DNA of 64,000 nucleotides from positions 1,798,001 to 1,862,000 of the forward strand of contig NZ_CP098455.1 in assembly GCF_023702635.1 (NCBI RefSeq), given 5' to 3'. The position numbers and the translations under genes were made by a program. Below the pieces are notes generated by a model. The model was not told where the DNA came from, did not search any database, and saw nothing but the letters and a program-made list of their open reading frames with translations. Positions 51,266-60,688 of this stretch are shown piece by piece. Within the stretch, counting starts at the first letter, position 1. Each line of letters starts with the position of its first letter. Source of the stretch: Spongiibacter taiwanensis (GTDB lineage Bacteria > Pseudomonadota > Gammaproteobacteria > Pseudomonadales > Spongiibacteraceae).

Positions 51266-52234
51266 ATGAGTATAAGCCTTGGGGTCGTGATGGACCCCAT
51301 CGAGGATATCAGCTACAAAAAAGACTCCACCCTGGCCATGCTGTGGGCAGCCCAGAGCCGCGGTTGGCAGGTGCATTACATGACTCCAGCGGACCTCTAT
51401 ATCAGTAGCGCCCAGGCGCGGGCGAAAACTCGCACCGTTTCCACCTTTCGCGACCCCGCCCGATACTATGAGTTAGGCGAGGAAAGGGATCTTGCCCTGG
51501 GGGAGCTGGATGCCATTTTGATGCGCAAGGACCCTCCCTTCGACAACGAGTTTCTCTACGCCACCCACATATTGGAGCTGGCTGAAACGCAGGGCGCCAT
51601 GGTGGTCAATCGCCCCCAAAGCCTGCGCGACTGCAACGAAAAGCTGTTCGCACTGCAGTTTCCACAGTGCGTACCACCCCATCTGGTCAGCCGGGATCCA
51701 GCCCGTTTGCGCGCCTTTCATGCCGAGCATGGCGACGTGATTATGAAGCCACTGGACGGCATGGGCGGCAGCTCGATCTTCCGCCTGCTGCCTGAAGAGA
51801 AAAATCTTGGGGTCATTATTGAGACCCTGACAAACCACGGCAGCACCAACATCATGGCGCAAAAATACCTGCCCGCCATCAAAGACGGCGACAAGCGCAT
51901 ACTGCTCGTTGATGGCGAGCCTGTGCCCTACTGCCTGGCCCGAATTCCCGCAAAGGGCGAGACCCGAGGCAACCTGGCCGCCGGCGGCACCGGCCGCGCC
52001 CAGCCGCTCACCGATCGGGACCGCTGGATCGCCGAGCAGGTTAAAGATACCGTCAGAGCGAAGGGCTTGCTGTTTGTCGGTCTCGATGTGATCGGCGACG
52101 CCCTGACCGAAATCAATGTCACCAGCCCCACCTGCATCCGCGAAATCGACGACCAAATGGGCACCGACATCGCCGGCCAATTGATGGATTGCCTAGCCAG
52201 CAAGCTCGCCCTGCGGGGCAGCCCCGCCGCATGA
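51266..52234 (+). CDS. gshB: Glutathione synthetase
   Basis: 322 residues of the prokaryotic GshB type (ATP-grasp): SLGVVMDPIEDISYKKDSTLA at the start, LMRKDPPFD, NEKLFALQFP, MKPLDGMGGSSIFRL, GDKRILLVDGEPVPYCLARI, GNLAAGGTGRA, and NVTSPTCIREID near the end. It joins gamma-glutamylcysteine and glycine to make glutathione in the cytoplasm. ATG at 51266; no strong ribosome site is close, GGGG at 51256 may serve. Overlaps the next gene by four bases (ATGA). Confidence 0.96.
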   Translation: MSISLGVVMDPIEDISYKKDSTLAMLWAAQSRGWQVHYMTPADLYISSAQARAKTRTVSTFRDPARYYELGEERDLALGELDAILMRKDPPFDNEFLYATHILELAETQGAMVVNRPQSLRDCNEKLFALQFPQCVPPHLVSRDPARLRAFHAEHGDVIMKPLDGMGGSSIFRLLPEEKNLGVIIETLTNHGSTNIMAQKYLPAIKDGDKRILLVDGEPVPYCLARIPAKGETRGNLAAGGTGRAQPLTDRDRWIAEQVKDTVRAKGLLFVGLDVIGDALTEINVTSPTCIREIDDQMGTDIAGQLMDCLASKLALRGSPAA

Positions 52235-53124
52235 GCGCGATCCAGCAGCCCCTGTTGATGATGCCCCAGGAAGATCACCGCCCACCGGAGCGGCTGGGTT
52301 TCATTCTGGTGCTCGCGACGGCGATGCATATCGCGCTGATCCTCGGCATCCGCTTTGCCCCCGAGCAAGCCGACGTCAAACTGCCCACCCTGGAAATAAC
52401 GGTGGCCAGCTACCAAAGCCTGGAAGCCCCCGACAAAGCCGATTACCTGGCCCAGCACGACCAGCAGGGCAGCGGCACCCTCGACGAAAAAGCCGAGCTG
52501 AGCGCCGTAACTGACAGCGCCTTTCACAACAACGATATCAGCGAGCAAGCGCTGAAAATGGCGCGCAGCGACAACACCCCCCAACAGTCCGACACCATCA
52601 GCACCACGGCCCCCAGCAGCCGATCGAGCTCGTCGCACAGTACCAAAACGGTATTGCAACAGCGCCAATGGCAACAGCAGGATGACATCACGGAAATCAG
52701 CGACAACATCTCTGCCCTGGAAGCCCAGCTCGCACAATTGAACCAGGCCTATGCCAACATGCCCCGCCCCAAGTTCATCACCTCAGTGGCCGCCAAAGGC
52801 TCGCCGGACGCCCTGTACCTGAATCGCTGGGAGCAACGGGTCGAGCGAATCGGTAACGCAAATTACCCCGAGGAAGCCCGGCGCCGCGGCATTGAGGGTG
52901 AGTTGCGACTGCTGTTAATGCTCAAGCCCGATGGCAGCGTTGACCAGGTTAAGATTCTGCGCAGCTCCGGCGTCACCCTGCTGGATCGGGCCGCCAACCG
53001 GATTGTACGCTTAGCGGCGCCCTACGAGGCGATTCCCGCCGAGGTGCTGGATGGCAAAAATCGCCTCGGCATCGTCCGTACCTGGCGCTTTGAAAAGGCC
53101 GCCCTCAACGCCCGCGGCAGTTGA
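52231..53124 (+). CDS. TonB-family energy transducer
   Basis: 297 residues: one N-terminal TM (LGFILVLATAMHIALILGI, about 27-45), a disordered Ser/Thr/Gln/Asp-rich span, a coiled-coil part (ISDNISALEAQLAQLNQAY) and a C-terminal TonB domain (about 215-295: NYPEEARRRGIEGELRLLLM and LLDRAANRIVRLAAPYEAIP). In Pseudomonas the homologous gene after gshB is tonB3, needed for twitching. It may therefore serve the pilus system more than nutrient uptake. It could also energise the receptors in this window, though no exbB/exbD is adjacent. Coupled to gshB. Confidence 0.88.
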   Translation: MSAIQQPLLMMPQEDHRPPERLGFILVLATAMHIALILGIRFAPEQADVKLPTLEITVASYQSLEAPDKADYLAQHDQQGSGTLDEKAELSAVTDSAFHNNDISEQALKMARSDNTPQQSDTISTTAPSSRSSSSHSTKTVLQQRQWQQQDDITEISDNISALEAQLAQLNQAYANMPRPKFITSVAAKGSPDALYLNRWEQRVERIGNANYPEEARRRGIEGELRLLLMLKPDGSVDQVKILRSSGVTLLDRAANRIVRLAAPYEAIPAEVLDGKNRLGIVRTWRFEKAALNARGS

Positions 53125-53212
53125 TCATCAACCCGGCGCATCCGGGCCAAGCCCCCTGCCGCTGACGCAGATTTCTACTTGTGTTTGGCCAATCTTCTCC
53201 CATACTAGCGAT

Positions 53213-53779
53213 ATGAACAGCTCATTCGCGTCGCTAAAGAACCACTTTCTGATCGCCCTGCCCTCACTGCGGGAGGGCATCTTCGCCCACAGTATTACCT
53301 ATCTATGCGAGCATGATGAAGAGGGCGCCATGGGCCTGATTATCAACCGGCCACTGGATATGAGCGTGGACCAGGTGCTCGAGCAACTGGAACTAAAAGA
53401 GCACCGCCATACCCACGCCGAGCCGGTCTACGCCGGCGGCCCGGTGCATACCGACCGGGGCTTTGTGCTCCATCGCCGCGGCCGGGAGCAATGGGATGCC
53501 ACCCTGGACGTCAGCAGCGAAATCAGCCTGACCAGCTCATTGGATATTCTCGACGCCATCGCCCGGGACAGCGGCCCCCAACAATCGCTGATTGCCCTCG
53601 GCTATGCCGGCTGGGGGCCAGGCCAACTCGAAGCCGAGCTGGCGGAGAATACCTGGCTGACCCTACCTGCCGAGGACGCGATCCTGTTTGAAGTGCCCGC
53701 CGACAAGCGGGTCGATGCCGCCCTGGCCAAGCTGGGAATCAGCTTTATTCAACTGGGCTCCGACAGCGGCCACGCCTGA
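53213..53779 (+). CDS. yqgE: YqgE/AlgH family protein
   Basis: 188 residues with [40 protein letters not shown] and [20 protein letters not shown] (about 135-155), all diagnostic for UPF0301/AlgH. Its biochemical role is unknown; in Pseudomonas AlgH affects alginate and other traits. ATG at 53213; an earlier in-frame start is not supported. It precedes ruvX in the usual order. Confidence 0.94.
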   Translation: MNSSFASLKNHFLIALPSLREGIFAHSITYLCEHDEEGAMGLIINRPLDMSVDQVLEQLELKEHRHTHAEPVYAGGPVHTDRGFVLHRRGREQWDATLDVSSEISLTSSLDILDAIARDSGPQQSLIALGYAGWGPGQLEAELAENTWLTLPAEDAILFEVPADKRVDAALAKLGISFIQLGSDSGHA

Positions 53780-53825
53780 AGCCCGGCTCGCTCCCTACCA
53801 CCCTCAGGAAAAATCACTTCTCCTC

Positions 53826-54245
53826 ATGGTCAAACCGATTTCTGTTCTCGCCTTCGACTTTGGCACTCGCTGGATCGGCGCCGCAGTGGGTCAATCCTTA
53901 TTGGGTAGCGCCACCTCCCTGCCCAGCCTGAAGGCCAAGGATGGCATTCCGGACTGGGCCGAGCTGGAGAAACTGATTAAGGAGTGGCGGCCCGACACGC
54001 TGGTCGTGGGCCTGCCGCTAAACATGGATGGTAGTGAATCAGACATTTCCGCCAGGGCGCGCAAATTTGGCAACCGCCTGCACGGCCGCTTTGGTCTGCC
54101 GGTGGAATTCAGCGATGAGCGCTTAAGCAGTTTTGAAGCCAAGGGCGACATTCTTGAACAGCGCCACTCCAAGGCATTCAAGCAAGAGAATGTAGATAGC
54201 CGCAGCGCGGCTATCATTTTGGAGAGCTGGTTTCGTCAGATCTAG
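53826..54245 (+). CDS. ruvX: Holliday junction resolvase-like RuvX (YqgF)
   Basis: 139 residues with [16 protein letters not shown] (RNase H-like first Asp), [16 protein letters not shown] and [11 protein letters not shown] (second acidic site). It is used in 16S rRNA 5' end processing and is proposed to act on junctions. ATG at 53826 follows AGGAAAA by about 14 bases; an earlier frame start at 53688 overlaps yqgE and is not conserved. Ends the gshB-tonB-yqgE-ruvX run. Confidence 0.95.
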   Translation: MVKPISVLAFDFGTRWIGAAVGQSLLGSATSLPSLKAKDGIPDWAELEKLIKEWRPDTLVVGLPLNMDGSESDISARARKFGNRLHGRFGLPVEFSDERLSSFEAKGDILEQRHSKAFKQENVDSRSAAIILESWFRQI

Positions 54246-54315
54246 GCGCAAACCCAGTACCGGCCTACGCCCTTAATTCCCTTACTCCCCGGCCTGAGGC
54301 AATCCCTAAAATACC

Positions 54316-56700
54316 CTACTCAAACCGGTAGGCGACTTTAATGCCGTAGGTCACAGGCTTACCTGCATAACGCACAGAAGTATCGTAGATGCGGTTTTCA
54401 TGGGTCGCGTAGTACTCGTCCAAGGCATTATGACTAAACAGTTGAACCGTCCAGCGGCCGTCAGCCGTCGCCACACCGACTCTCAAATCCAACAAGCCGT
54501 ATTCGTCAGATTCCAAAGAGGGATGCTCCCCGATAGTAGCTCGATCTTGGAACAGGCTCGGCGCTTCCGTCTGATAACGGTAATCTGCACCCACAAAGGC
54601 AAGCAGATTGTCCTTCAGCGGCCACTCATAGCGGGCACCTGCCACCACAGTCCACTCAGGAGTAGAGGGGAAGCTGTAGCCATCATAATTGGTCGCATCT
54701 GACCCGGTTTCATAGATATCAATGGTGAAGAAGTCACCATCGACCTCCGCGTCCAGGTAGGTTGCCGCCAAATTCAGCCGCAGGCCCTGAACAGGCATCC
54801 AGATCATTTCCAGCTCAGCCCCCTGGGCTGACGAGTCGGGAATGTTGACCAGAGCGTCGATCACACCAAAGACTTGCGCTGGATCCAGGATTCGGCCGCG
54901 AAGCTGTTTGTCTTTGTAGTCATACTTAAATACGGCGCCATTCACCACAAACTGCGGCGTCACAGTCGACTTAACACCCACCTCATAGGAGAGCAGTTCC
55001 TCCTGCTTTACCGGCTCAAACTGCACTTCACCCGTGCCGGGCAGCGTCGGGAACGACCCGGCCTTAAAGCCTTTGCTGACAGTGGTATATAACAGTGTGT
55101 TTTCCAAAGGATGCCAATTCAGGCCGAGCCGCCAGGAGACGTTATCCTCATTCAAAGAGGAATTCACCATGCCGGGGGTGAAGGTCGAGTCAAAGGTCAG
55201 GCACTCGCCCGGTGCTACCGGCTCAGCATCGTCGCCTTTGACAAAGCCCTGAATGAAGTTCATACCTGCCGTAAATTCGGCATCTCCCGACAGGCATCCC
55301 TCATAGTCGATCTCGGACTTGGTGTAGCGTGCTCCCGCTTGCAGGTTTAGATTGTCGAGGAGATCGAATTCGATGTTACCGAACACCGCCTTGGTCGTCG
55401 CCGTGGGCTGGGCGTAGGTGTTGATCTCAGCAAAGGGCTCAAGACCAAATGCCGTAAACGCAAAGGCCGGCGTGGTGTAAGGCAAGCGACCCAGCGAATT
55501 CTCTTCGGTCTCGTCTTTAGCGTAGGTTACACCCAGCAACCAAGCCATCCGGCTTTGCACCGCTACACCACTGGCACGAAACTCCTGAGAAAAGGACTCG
55601 ACCGTGCCGCGCTGACGCTGGCTATTGCCATCAACGGCAACCCCGTCATTGTTAATCCAGTCATCCTGTTCGTAATCCTGGATCGAAGACAGCGAAGTCA
55701 GCGTCAGGCCGTCTGAAACCTCGTAATCAGCCCGCACTGTCGCCTGATAGAATTGTTGATCATTCTCATGTGGCAACCCGGGAAACCAGTTTGCCGCACG
55801 GGCATCATTGGGTGCGAAGGGCGCATTGACCAGATCAGGAACTTGATCCGCCTGGGTAGGATCCTGGAGGTTGAGATCAATCAACTGGGTCACTGGCGTG
55901 TCCGACTCATCGGTCCAGGTATTCAGGTTCACCGCAACATCGAGCCGGTCAGTGGGCGCCCAACTGAGCAGCAAACGCAATTTTTGCTGCCGGGTGTCAC
56001 CAAGCTCGCCACCATGTGTAAAACTCTCTTGCCAAGCACCACCATCCGACACGTCAAAGGCGAAGCGCGCTCCCAGCGTGTCAGTCAAGGGACCGCTGAC
56101 AAAGCCATTAACATTAATCGCGTCAAAACGCGCGTAAGTGCCTTCAATGCCGGCCTCGAAGGTACTGGTGGGTTTTGCCGCAATGTAATTGATTGCCCCC
56201 CCTGTTGCATTCTGCCCGTATAGGGTTCCCTGAGGACCCTTGAGAATTTCCACTCGCTCCAGATCAAGGGTGGCGCCCTTGGTCAACGCGGGAAACGCGA
56301 AAGCAACCTCATCCACATATACGCTGACCGTTGGGCTGGCAGCCAGAGACTCTGAGTTGTAACCCACACCACGAATGGAATACACCGGCGTACCATAGGA
56401 AGCCTGAGAAACCATAAAACTAGGCTCTACTTTCATAAGACCAGCTACATCGCCAATTCCCAGCTCTTGCAGTTGCTCACCGCTACGCGCCGTGATCGAC
56501 ATACCAACATCACTGATCGACTGCTGACGCTTTTGAGCGGTAACAACAACCTCTTCAATAACAGACCCGGACGACTTACCGGATTGCGCCAGGACCGGAA
56601 CAGAGGAAAAAACAACCAACCCACTCAATATCGTTGCTTTGGAATTCAGACGGATACCCGATATGAGCGGCTTCAACCTGATTGATTTAGAGAGTTTCAT
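54316..56700 (-). CDS. TonB-dependent outer-membrane receptor
   Basis: 794 residues with signal peptide (LSGLVVFSSVPVLAQ), TonB box-like IEEVVVTAQKRQQS, plug with VEILKGPQGTLYGQNATGGA (about 148-168), and a barrel ending VTYGIKVAYRFE. Barrel cysteines GCLSGD and APGECLTF pair with those of the receptor at 8098-10530, and the plugs read nearly the same, so the two are paralogs. ATG at 56700 has GGTGG eight bases before. In Pseudomonas the pyrimidine genes pyrR-pyrB-pyrC occupy this place between ruvX and pilU, so this gene looks like an insertion or replacement. Substrate unknown. Confidence 0.9.
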   Translation of the reverse strand: MKLSKSIRLKPLISGIRLNSKATILSGLVVFSSVPVLAQSGKSSGSVIEEVVVTAQKRQQSISDVGMSITARSGEQLQELGIGDVAGLMKVEPSFMVSQASYGTPVYSIRGVGYNSESLAASPTVSVYVDEVAFAFPALTKGATLDLERVEILKGPQGTLYGQNATGGAINYIAAKPTSTFEAGIEGTYARFDAINVNGFVSGPLTDTLGARFAFDVSDGGAWQESFTHGGELGDTRQQKLRLLLSWAPTDRLDVAVNLNTWTDESDTPVTQLIDLNLQDPTQADQVPDLVNAPFAPNDARAANWFPGLPHENDQQFYQATVRADYEVSDGLTLTSLSSIQDYEQDDWINNDGVAVDGNSQRQRGTVESFSQEFRASGVAVQSRMAWLLGVTYAKDETEENSLGRLPYTTPAFAFTAFGLEPFAEINTYAQPTATTKAVFGNIEFDLLDNLNLQAGARYTKSEIDYEGCLSGDAEFTAGMNFIQGFVKGDDAEPVAPGECLTFDSTFTPGMVNSSLNEDNVSWRLGLNWHPLENTLLYTTVSKGFKAGSFPTLPGTGEVQFEPVKQEELLSYEVGVKSTVTPQFVVNGAVFKYDYKDKQLRGRILDPAQVFGVIDALVNIPDSSAQGAELEMIWMPVQGLRLNLAATYLDAEVDGDFFTIDIYETGSDATNYDGYSFPSTPEWTVVAGARYEWPLKDNLLAFVGADYRYQTEAPSLFQDRATIGEHPSLESDEYGLLDLRVGVATADGRWTVQLFSHNALDEYYATHENRIYDTSVRYAGKPVTYGIKVAYRFE

Positions 56701-57457
56701 CGCACTACCACCTATTAAAATTATTCATGTAATGTAATATTGATAAATTAGTCACTAAACACAATTATCTTCAGGCAAATGTGTCACAGTCAAAATAGGT
56801 ATTAACCACTACTTAGATCGATGATTAATTAACTTCCGCCTAATCCCTATCCAACAGGTCATACCTAGGGCATCACAAAAAGATCCGCATGAGACATAGT
56901 GGCCAGCACAAGCCACTAACAGAATTTCTAAACGAGCAAAGTCGACGGCGCGGAGTGAATTTTATCGGGCAAGCATTGGCAAGGGACACACCAACCATCG
57001 CCAACTGGGTCGGCCATAGTCTGATTGAAGCGTTTTATTGCGTCAGAGCTAGCCAGGACCTGCTCATACTAATTTGATTGCCAATATTGTGGCCAATAAG
57101 CGTCAATCCAGCGGACGCCGAGCGCGGACGAGAGGAGAACAGTTTGGTTATTCCAAATAAACGAAAGTTGGCCCCGCGAACAAAGCGAGTGCTTTGGGTC
57201 CGAGCAACGCACAGTGGCGCAATTTTAGCCTCAACCCGACGGGCCGGGAGGCGTTCCGCTAGCTGGAGGAAAAAATGACCGCCAGCAGCAATCAAATTAG
57301 CGTGAACATATCCCAAAACAACCAAGCTAGAACGTTCTGGAAGAGGTCCATAATTAGTCAATTTCGGCCAACTTCAATCAATGCAGTGAACTGTATGTCC
57401 CGCAGATTCCTCGACGGCACATCAAAATGCATACAGTCCAAAAAAATCAAAAGTGAA
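56701..57457. other. AT-rich, gene-poor region between receptor and pilU
   Basis: 757 bases with no confident gene. The first 180 bases are AT-rich and hold the receptor's promoter region. Further on, 57089-57256 carries stem pairs (GCGTC/GACGC around 57099-57117, GCCTC/GAGGC around 57227-57251) that faintly recall an integron attC site. GGAGG before an ATG at 57275 opens a 105-codon plus frame that runs into the antisense of pilU; its low-complexity content gives little support. Composition differs from the neighbours. Confidence 0.4.
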
Positions 57458-58633
57458 TCAGGTGCGACGCCCAGTCCCAGCACCAAAGCTCCCGCCTCGC
57501 GGAGGGCTCTTGCTGTCGTCTTCCTGCATGCTCAGTTTGCCTGCCATCTGTTTGATGGTTTCCGGCCGGTTATCAGCGCCCAACTTGATTAGCAGGCGCA
57601 GGTCGTTGGCGGAGTCGGCATGGGCGATGGCATCCTGATAGGTGATTTCGCCCTGCGTGTAGAGATCGTACAGCGCCTGATCAAAGGTTTGCATACCCTG
57701 CTCGGTGGACTGGCGCATGAGGTCTTTCAAGCCGGCAACATCGCCTTTGCGAATCAGATCTGAAGCCAGCGGCGTATTCAGCAAAATCTCCACACAGGCC
57801 CGGCGGCCATCGCCATTGCGGGTGGGCACCAATTGCTGGGCAACCATGGCTTTCAGGTTGAGGGACAAGTCCATCCACAACTGGGTGTGACGCTCTGGCG
57901 GGAAGAAATGCAGAATCCGATCTAGCGCCTGGTTTGCATTGTTAGCGTGCAGCGTACACAAACACAGGTGCCCGGTTTCAGCGAAGGTAATGGCGTTCTC
58001 CATGGTTTCCCGAGTACGCACCTCGCCGATCATAATCACATCCGGCGCCTGCCGGAGCATATTCTTCAGCGCAATTTCAAAGGAGTCGGTATCAATCCCC
58101 ACCTCCCGCTGGGTCACGATACACCCGCGGTGCTGGTGCAGAAATTCAATGGGGTCTTCCACCGTAATGATGTGCCCCTTGGAATTATTATTGCGGTGCC
58201 CAATCATTGCCGCCAGGGATGTGGATTTACCGGTGCCGGTGGCGCCAACAAAGATAATCAAGCCCCGCTTGGCCATCGCCAGGTCCTTGATGGTATCGGG
58301 CAGGCCCAGCTCATCGGTGGTGGGAATCTGGGTTTCAATGCGGCGCAACACCATGCCTACCAGGTTGCGCTGGTAAAAGGCGCTGACCCGAAACCGGCCA
58401 ATACCGCGAGCGCTGATGGCGAAATTACATTCCTTGTCCCGGACAAAGTCCCGGCGCTGTTGCTCGGTCATGACCCCCATCACCACTTCCCGGGTCTGCT
58501 CAGGACTCAGCGAATTGCTGCTCAACGGCGCAATCTGGCCATTTATTTTGATGGAGGGAGGCACCCCCGCCGAGATGAACAGATCTGATGCGCCTTTTTC
58601 CTGCATTACCCGCAGCAGTTTTTCGATTTCCAA
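57458..58633 (-). CDS. pilU: Type IV pilus retraction ATPase PilU
   Basis: 391 residues: MEIEKLLRVMQEKGASDLFI start, Walker A FVGATGTGKSTSLAAM (about 130-145), Asp box EDPIEFLHQH, Walker B PDVIMIGEVRTRETM, His box TGHLCLCTLHANNANQ, and C-terminal LYTQGEITYQDAIAHADSAN. It works with PilT in pilus retraction. TTG at 58633 follows AGGAG by seven bases and gives the exact family start. The tail (GGSFGAGTGRRT) is extra compared with P. aeruginosa. Divides from pilT by 81 bases containing a hairpin. Confidence 0.95.
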   Translation of the reverse strand: MEIEKLLRVMQEKGASDLFISAGVPPSIKINGQIAPLSSNSLSPEQTREVVMGVMTEQQRRDFVRDKECNFAISARGIGRFRVSAFYQRNLVGMVLRRIETQIPTTDELGLPDTIKDLAMAKRGLIIFVGATGTGKSTSLAAMIGHRNNNSKGHIITVEDPIEFLHQHRGCIVTQREVGIDTDSFEIALKNMLRQAPDVIMIGEVRTRETMENAITFAETGHLCLCTLHANNANQALDRILHFFPPERHTQLWMDLSLNLKAMVAQQLVPTRNGDGRRACVEILLNTPLASDLIRKGDVAGLKDLMRQSTEQGMQTFDQALYDLYTQGEITYQDAIAHADSANDLRLLIKLGADNRPETIKQMAGKLSMQEDDSKSPPRGGSFGAGTGRRT

Positions 58634-58675
58634 GGGACAGCTCCTAGGGCCTGTTAACACTAATTGAATTGCACC

Positions 58676-58702
58676 AGCTGGAGGTCATTTTTGCCTCCAG
58701 CT
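58676..58702. repeat. Intercistronic hairpin between pilT and pilU
   Basis: AGCTGGAGG, a nine-base loop, then CCTCCAGCT. It has no T-run after it on the minus strand, so it is more likely an mRNA processing or stability stem than a terminator. Confidence 0.55.
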
Positions 58703-58714
58703 AGGTGGAGAGTG

Positions 58715-59750
58715 TTAAAAATTCTCCGGGAATCGCGCCCGGGTCTTGGCAGCGTCCCTGCTGATCTGGCGGTTCTGTACCAGATTTTTCAAACATTGAT
58801 CCATGGTTTGCATGCCGACATTGGCGCCGGACTGGATGGCCGAATACATCTGCGCCACCTTGTCTTCCCGAATCAGGTTTCGAATGGCCGGCGTGCCGAT
58901 CATGATTTCGTGCGCCGCCACCCGGCCACCTTCCGGTTTTTTAATCAAGGTCTGGGAGATAACCGCCTGCAAGGACTCGGACAGCATCGAGCGCACCATG
59001 GCCTTTTCTTCACCGGGGAAGACGTCCACCACCCGGTCGATGGTTTTGGCCGCCGAGGTGGTGTGCAGGGTACCGAATACCAGGTGACCGGTCTCCGCCG
59101 CAGTCAGGGCCAGGCGAATGGTTTCCAGGTCCCGCAGCTCCCCCACCAGAATAATATCGGGGTCTTCCCGCAGAGCTGAGCGCAGCGCCTCGTTAAACCC
59201 GTGGGTGTCCCGGTGCACTTCCCGCTGGTTTACCAGGCACTTTTTCGAATCGTGAACAAATTCGATGGGGTCTTCGATAGTAAGAATGTGCTCGAATTTG
59301 TTGTCATTGATGTAGTCAATCATCGCCGCCAGGGTGGTGGATTTGCCCGAGCCGGTGGGCCCGGTGACCAACACCAGCCCCCGAGGCAGCATGGAGACAT
59401 CCTTGAAGACCTGACCCATTTTCAAATCTTCCAGGGTCCAGACCTTGGAGGGGATGGTCCGGAACACACCGCCCGCCCCACGATTGTGGTTGAAGGCGTT
59501 CACCCGGAAGCGCGCCACCCCCGGCACTTCAAAAGAAAAGTCAGTTTCCAGAAACTCTTCGTAATCCCGGCGCTGACGGTCGTTCATGATCTCGTAGATC
59601 AGCGCATGCACCTCGCGGTGCTCAAGGGGGGGGAAGGTTGATCCGGCGGACATCGCCATCTACCCGGATCATCGGCGGCAGTCCCGCAGACAAATGGAGG
59701 TCGGACGCATTCTGCTTGGCACTGAAGGCCAGTAATTCAGTAATATCCAT
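58715..59750 (-). CDS. pilT: Type IV pilus retraction ATPase PilT, frameshifted near codon 40
   Basis: PilT powers pilus retraction and twitching. The start ATG at 59750 gives MDITELLAFSAKQNASDLHL, the family N-terminus, but after RINLPPP the frame stops. From 59632 down, in another frame, LEHREVHALIYEIMNDRQRR continues the protein to its end with Walker A VTGPTGSGKSTTLAAM, EDPIEFVHDSKKCLVNQ, DIILVGELRDLETIR and TGHLVFGTLHTTSAAKT, and final ENF. The break falls in a run of eight G on the plus strand (59626-59633); seven would restore the 344-residue protein. The downstream frame could also restart at ATG 59659 (MAMSAGSTF), losing the N-terminal domain. Sequencing error, real mutation or slippage switch are all possible. 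Confidence 0.9.
59626..59633. repeat. G8 homopolymer inside pilT at the frameshift
   Basis: Eight consecutive G (plus strand) within the sequence coding for residues about 38-41 of PilT. It is one base longer than needed for an intact frame. Confidence 0.9.
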
Positions 59751-59877
59751 AACATTCCTTAACGGCCAAAAACGGCACAATGCGCCATACCGTATTATCG
59801 TTGACGCAGTGGCACCCGGCAGGCCTCAGCATTATTAACCCGATAGGGAAACGGTTTCCAGAGACAGCAGAGACTTT

Positions 59878-60576
59878 ATGACTGACGCTACCACTATCAG
59901 CAAAAATATAGCAGCAATTCGCCAGCGAATCTGGGCTGCCGAGAAAGAATCAGGTCGTCAGGCAGGCAGTGTCAAACTGATGGCGGTCAGTAAAACCCGC
60001 AGCGCGGCGGAAATCGCAGCGGTGCTGACCGAGGGTGTCAACGACATTGGCGAAAACTATCTACAGGAAGCCCTTAACAAACAACAGGAACTGGCCGGAG
60101 AGGCGATTTGCTGGCATTTCATTGGGCCCATCCAATCCAACAAAACCCGCCAGATTGCCGAGCAATTTGACTGGGTACACAGCGTTGACCGCCTGAAAAT
60201 TGCCCGGCGGCTGAGCGAGCAGCGCCCGACCGATCTGGCACCGCTCAACATCTGCCTGCAAGTCAATATCAGCAATGAGGAGAGCAAGTCGGGCTTTGCC
60301 GTCGAAGCGGTGCTGGCTGATGCCAGCAGCATCGCTGCGCTGCCGAATATTCGCCTGCGGGGGCTGATGGCCATCCCCGCCGCCACCAAAGACCCCGCCG
60401 CCCAACGGGCCAGCTTTGCCGCCGTGCGCACACTGCTGGCGCAACTCAAGCAGCAGCTCCCCGAGTGTCCGTGGGACACCCTGTCCATGGGCATGTCCGG
60501 CGATATGGAGGCCGCAATCGCCGAGGGTGCCACCATCGTCCGCATTGGCAGTGATATCTTTGGACCCCGGCAATAA
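59878..60576 (+). CDS. yggS: PLP homeostasis protein YggS (COG0325)
   Basis: 232 residues: VKLMAVSKTRSAAEIAAVL (PLP-binding lysine), DIGENYLQEALNK, WHFIGPIQSNKTRQIAE, LQVNISNEESKSGF, LRGLMAIPAA, LSMGMSGDMEAAIAEGATIVRIGSDIFG. It binds pyridoxal phosphate and balances free PLP; no catalytic activity is established. ATG at 59878 and normal length (about 230). Divergent from pilT and upstream of proC, as in Pseudomonas and E. coli. Confidence 0.95.
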   Translation: MTDATTISKNIAAIRQRIWAAEKESGRQAGSVKLMAVSKTRSAAEIAAVLTEGVNDIGENYLQEALNKQQELAGEAICWHFIGPIQSNKTRQIAEQFDWVHSVDRLKIARRLSEQRPTDLAPLNICLQVNISNEESKSGFAVEAVLADASSIAALPNIRLRGLMAIPAATKDPAAQRASFAAVRTLLAQLKQQLPECPWDTLSMGMSGDMEAAIAEGATIVRIGSDIFGPRQ

Positions 60577-60688
60577 CCCGCAACTCTCACCCACTGGCCC
60601 AGCCTGATATACTGCGGCCTCCATGCGGTCGCCAGAGCGACCCCCACGGCGACCCCAGCGCGCCGATACTGACCCGATTGGAGAATCT

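Noticed and set aside
56889-57077. 62-codon plus frame in the AT-rich gap
   Set aside because: No ribosome site, no recognisable fold, in a region that looks non-coding.
57275-57592. 105-codon frame with GGAGG before its ATG
   Set aside because: Good ribosome site but low-complexity content, and its second half is antisense to pilU; kept only as a note.
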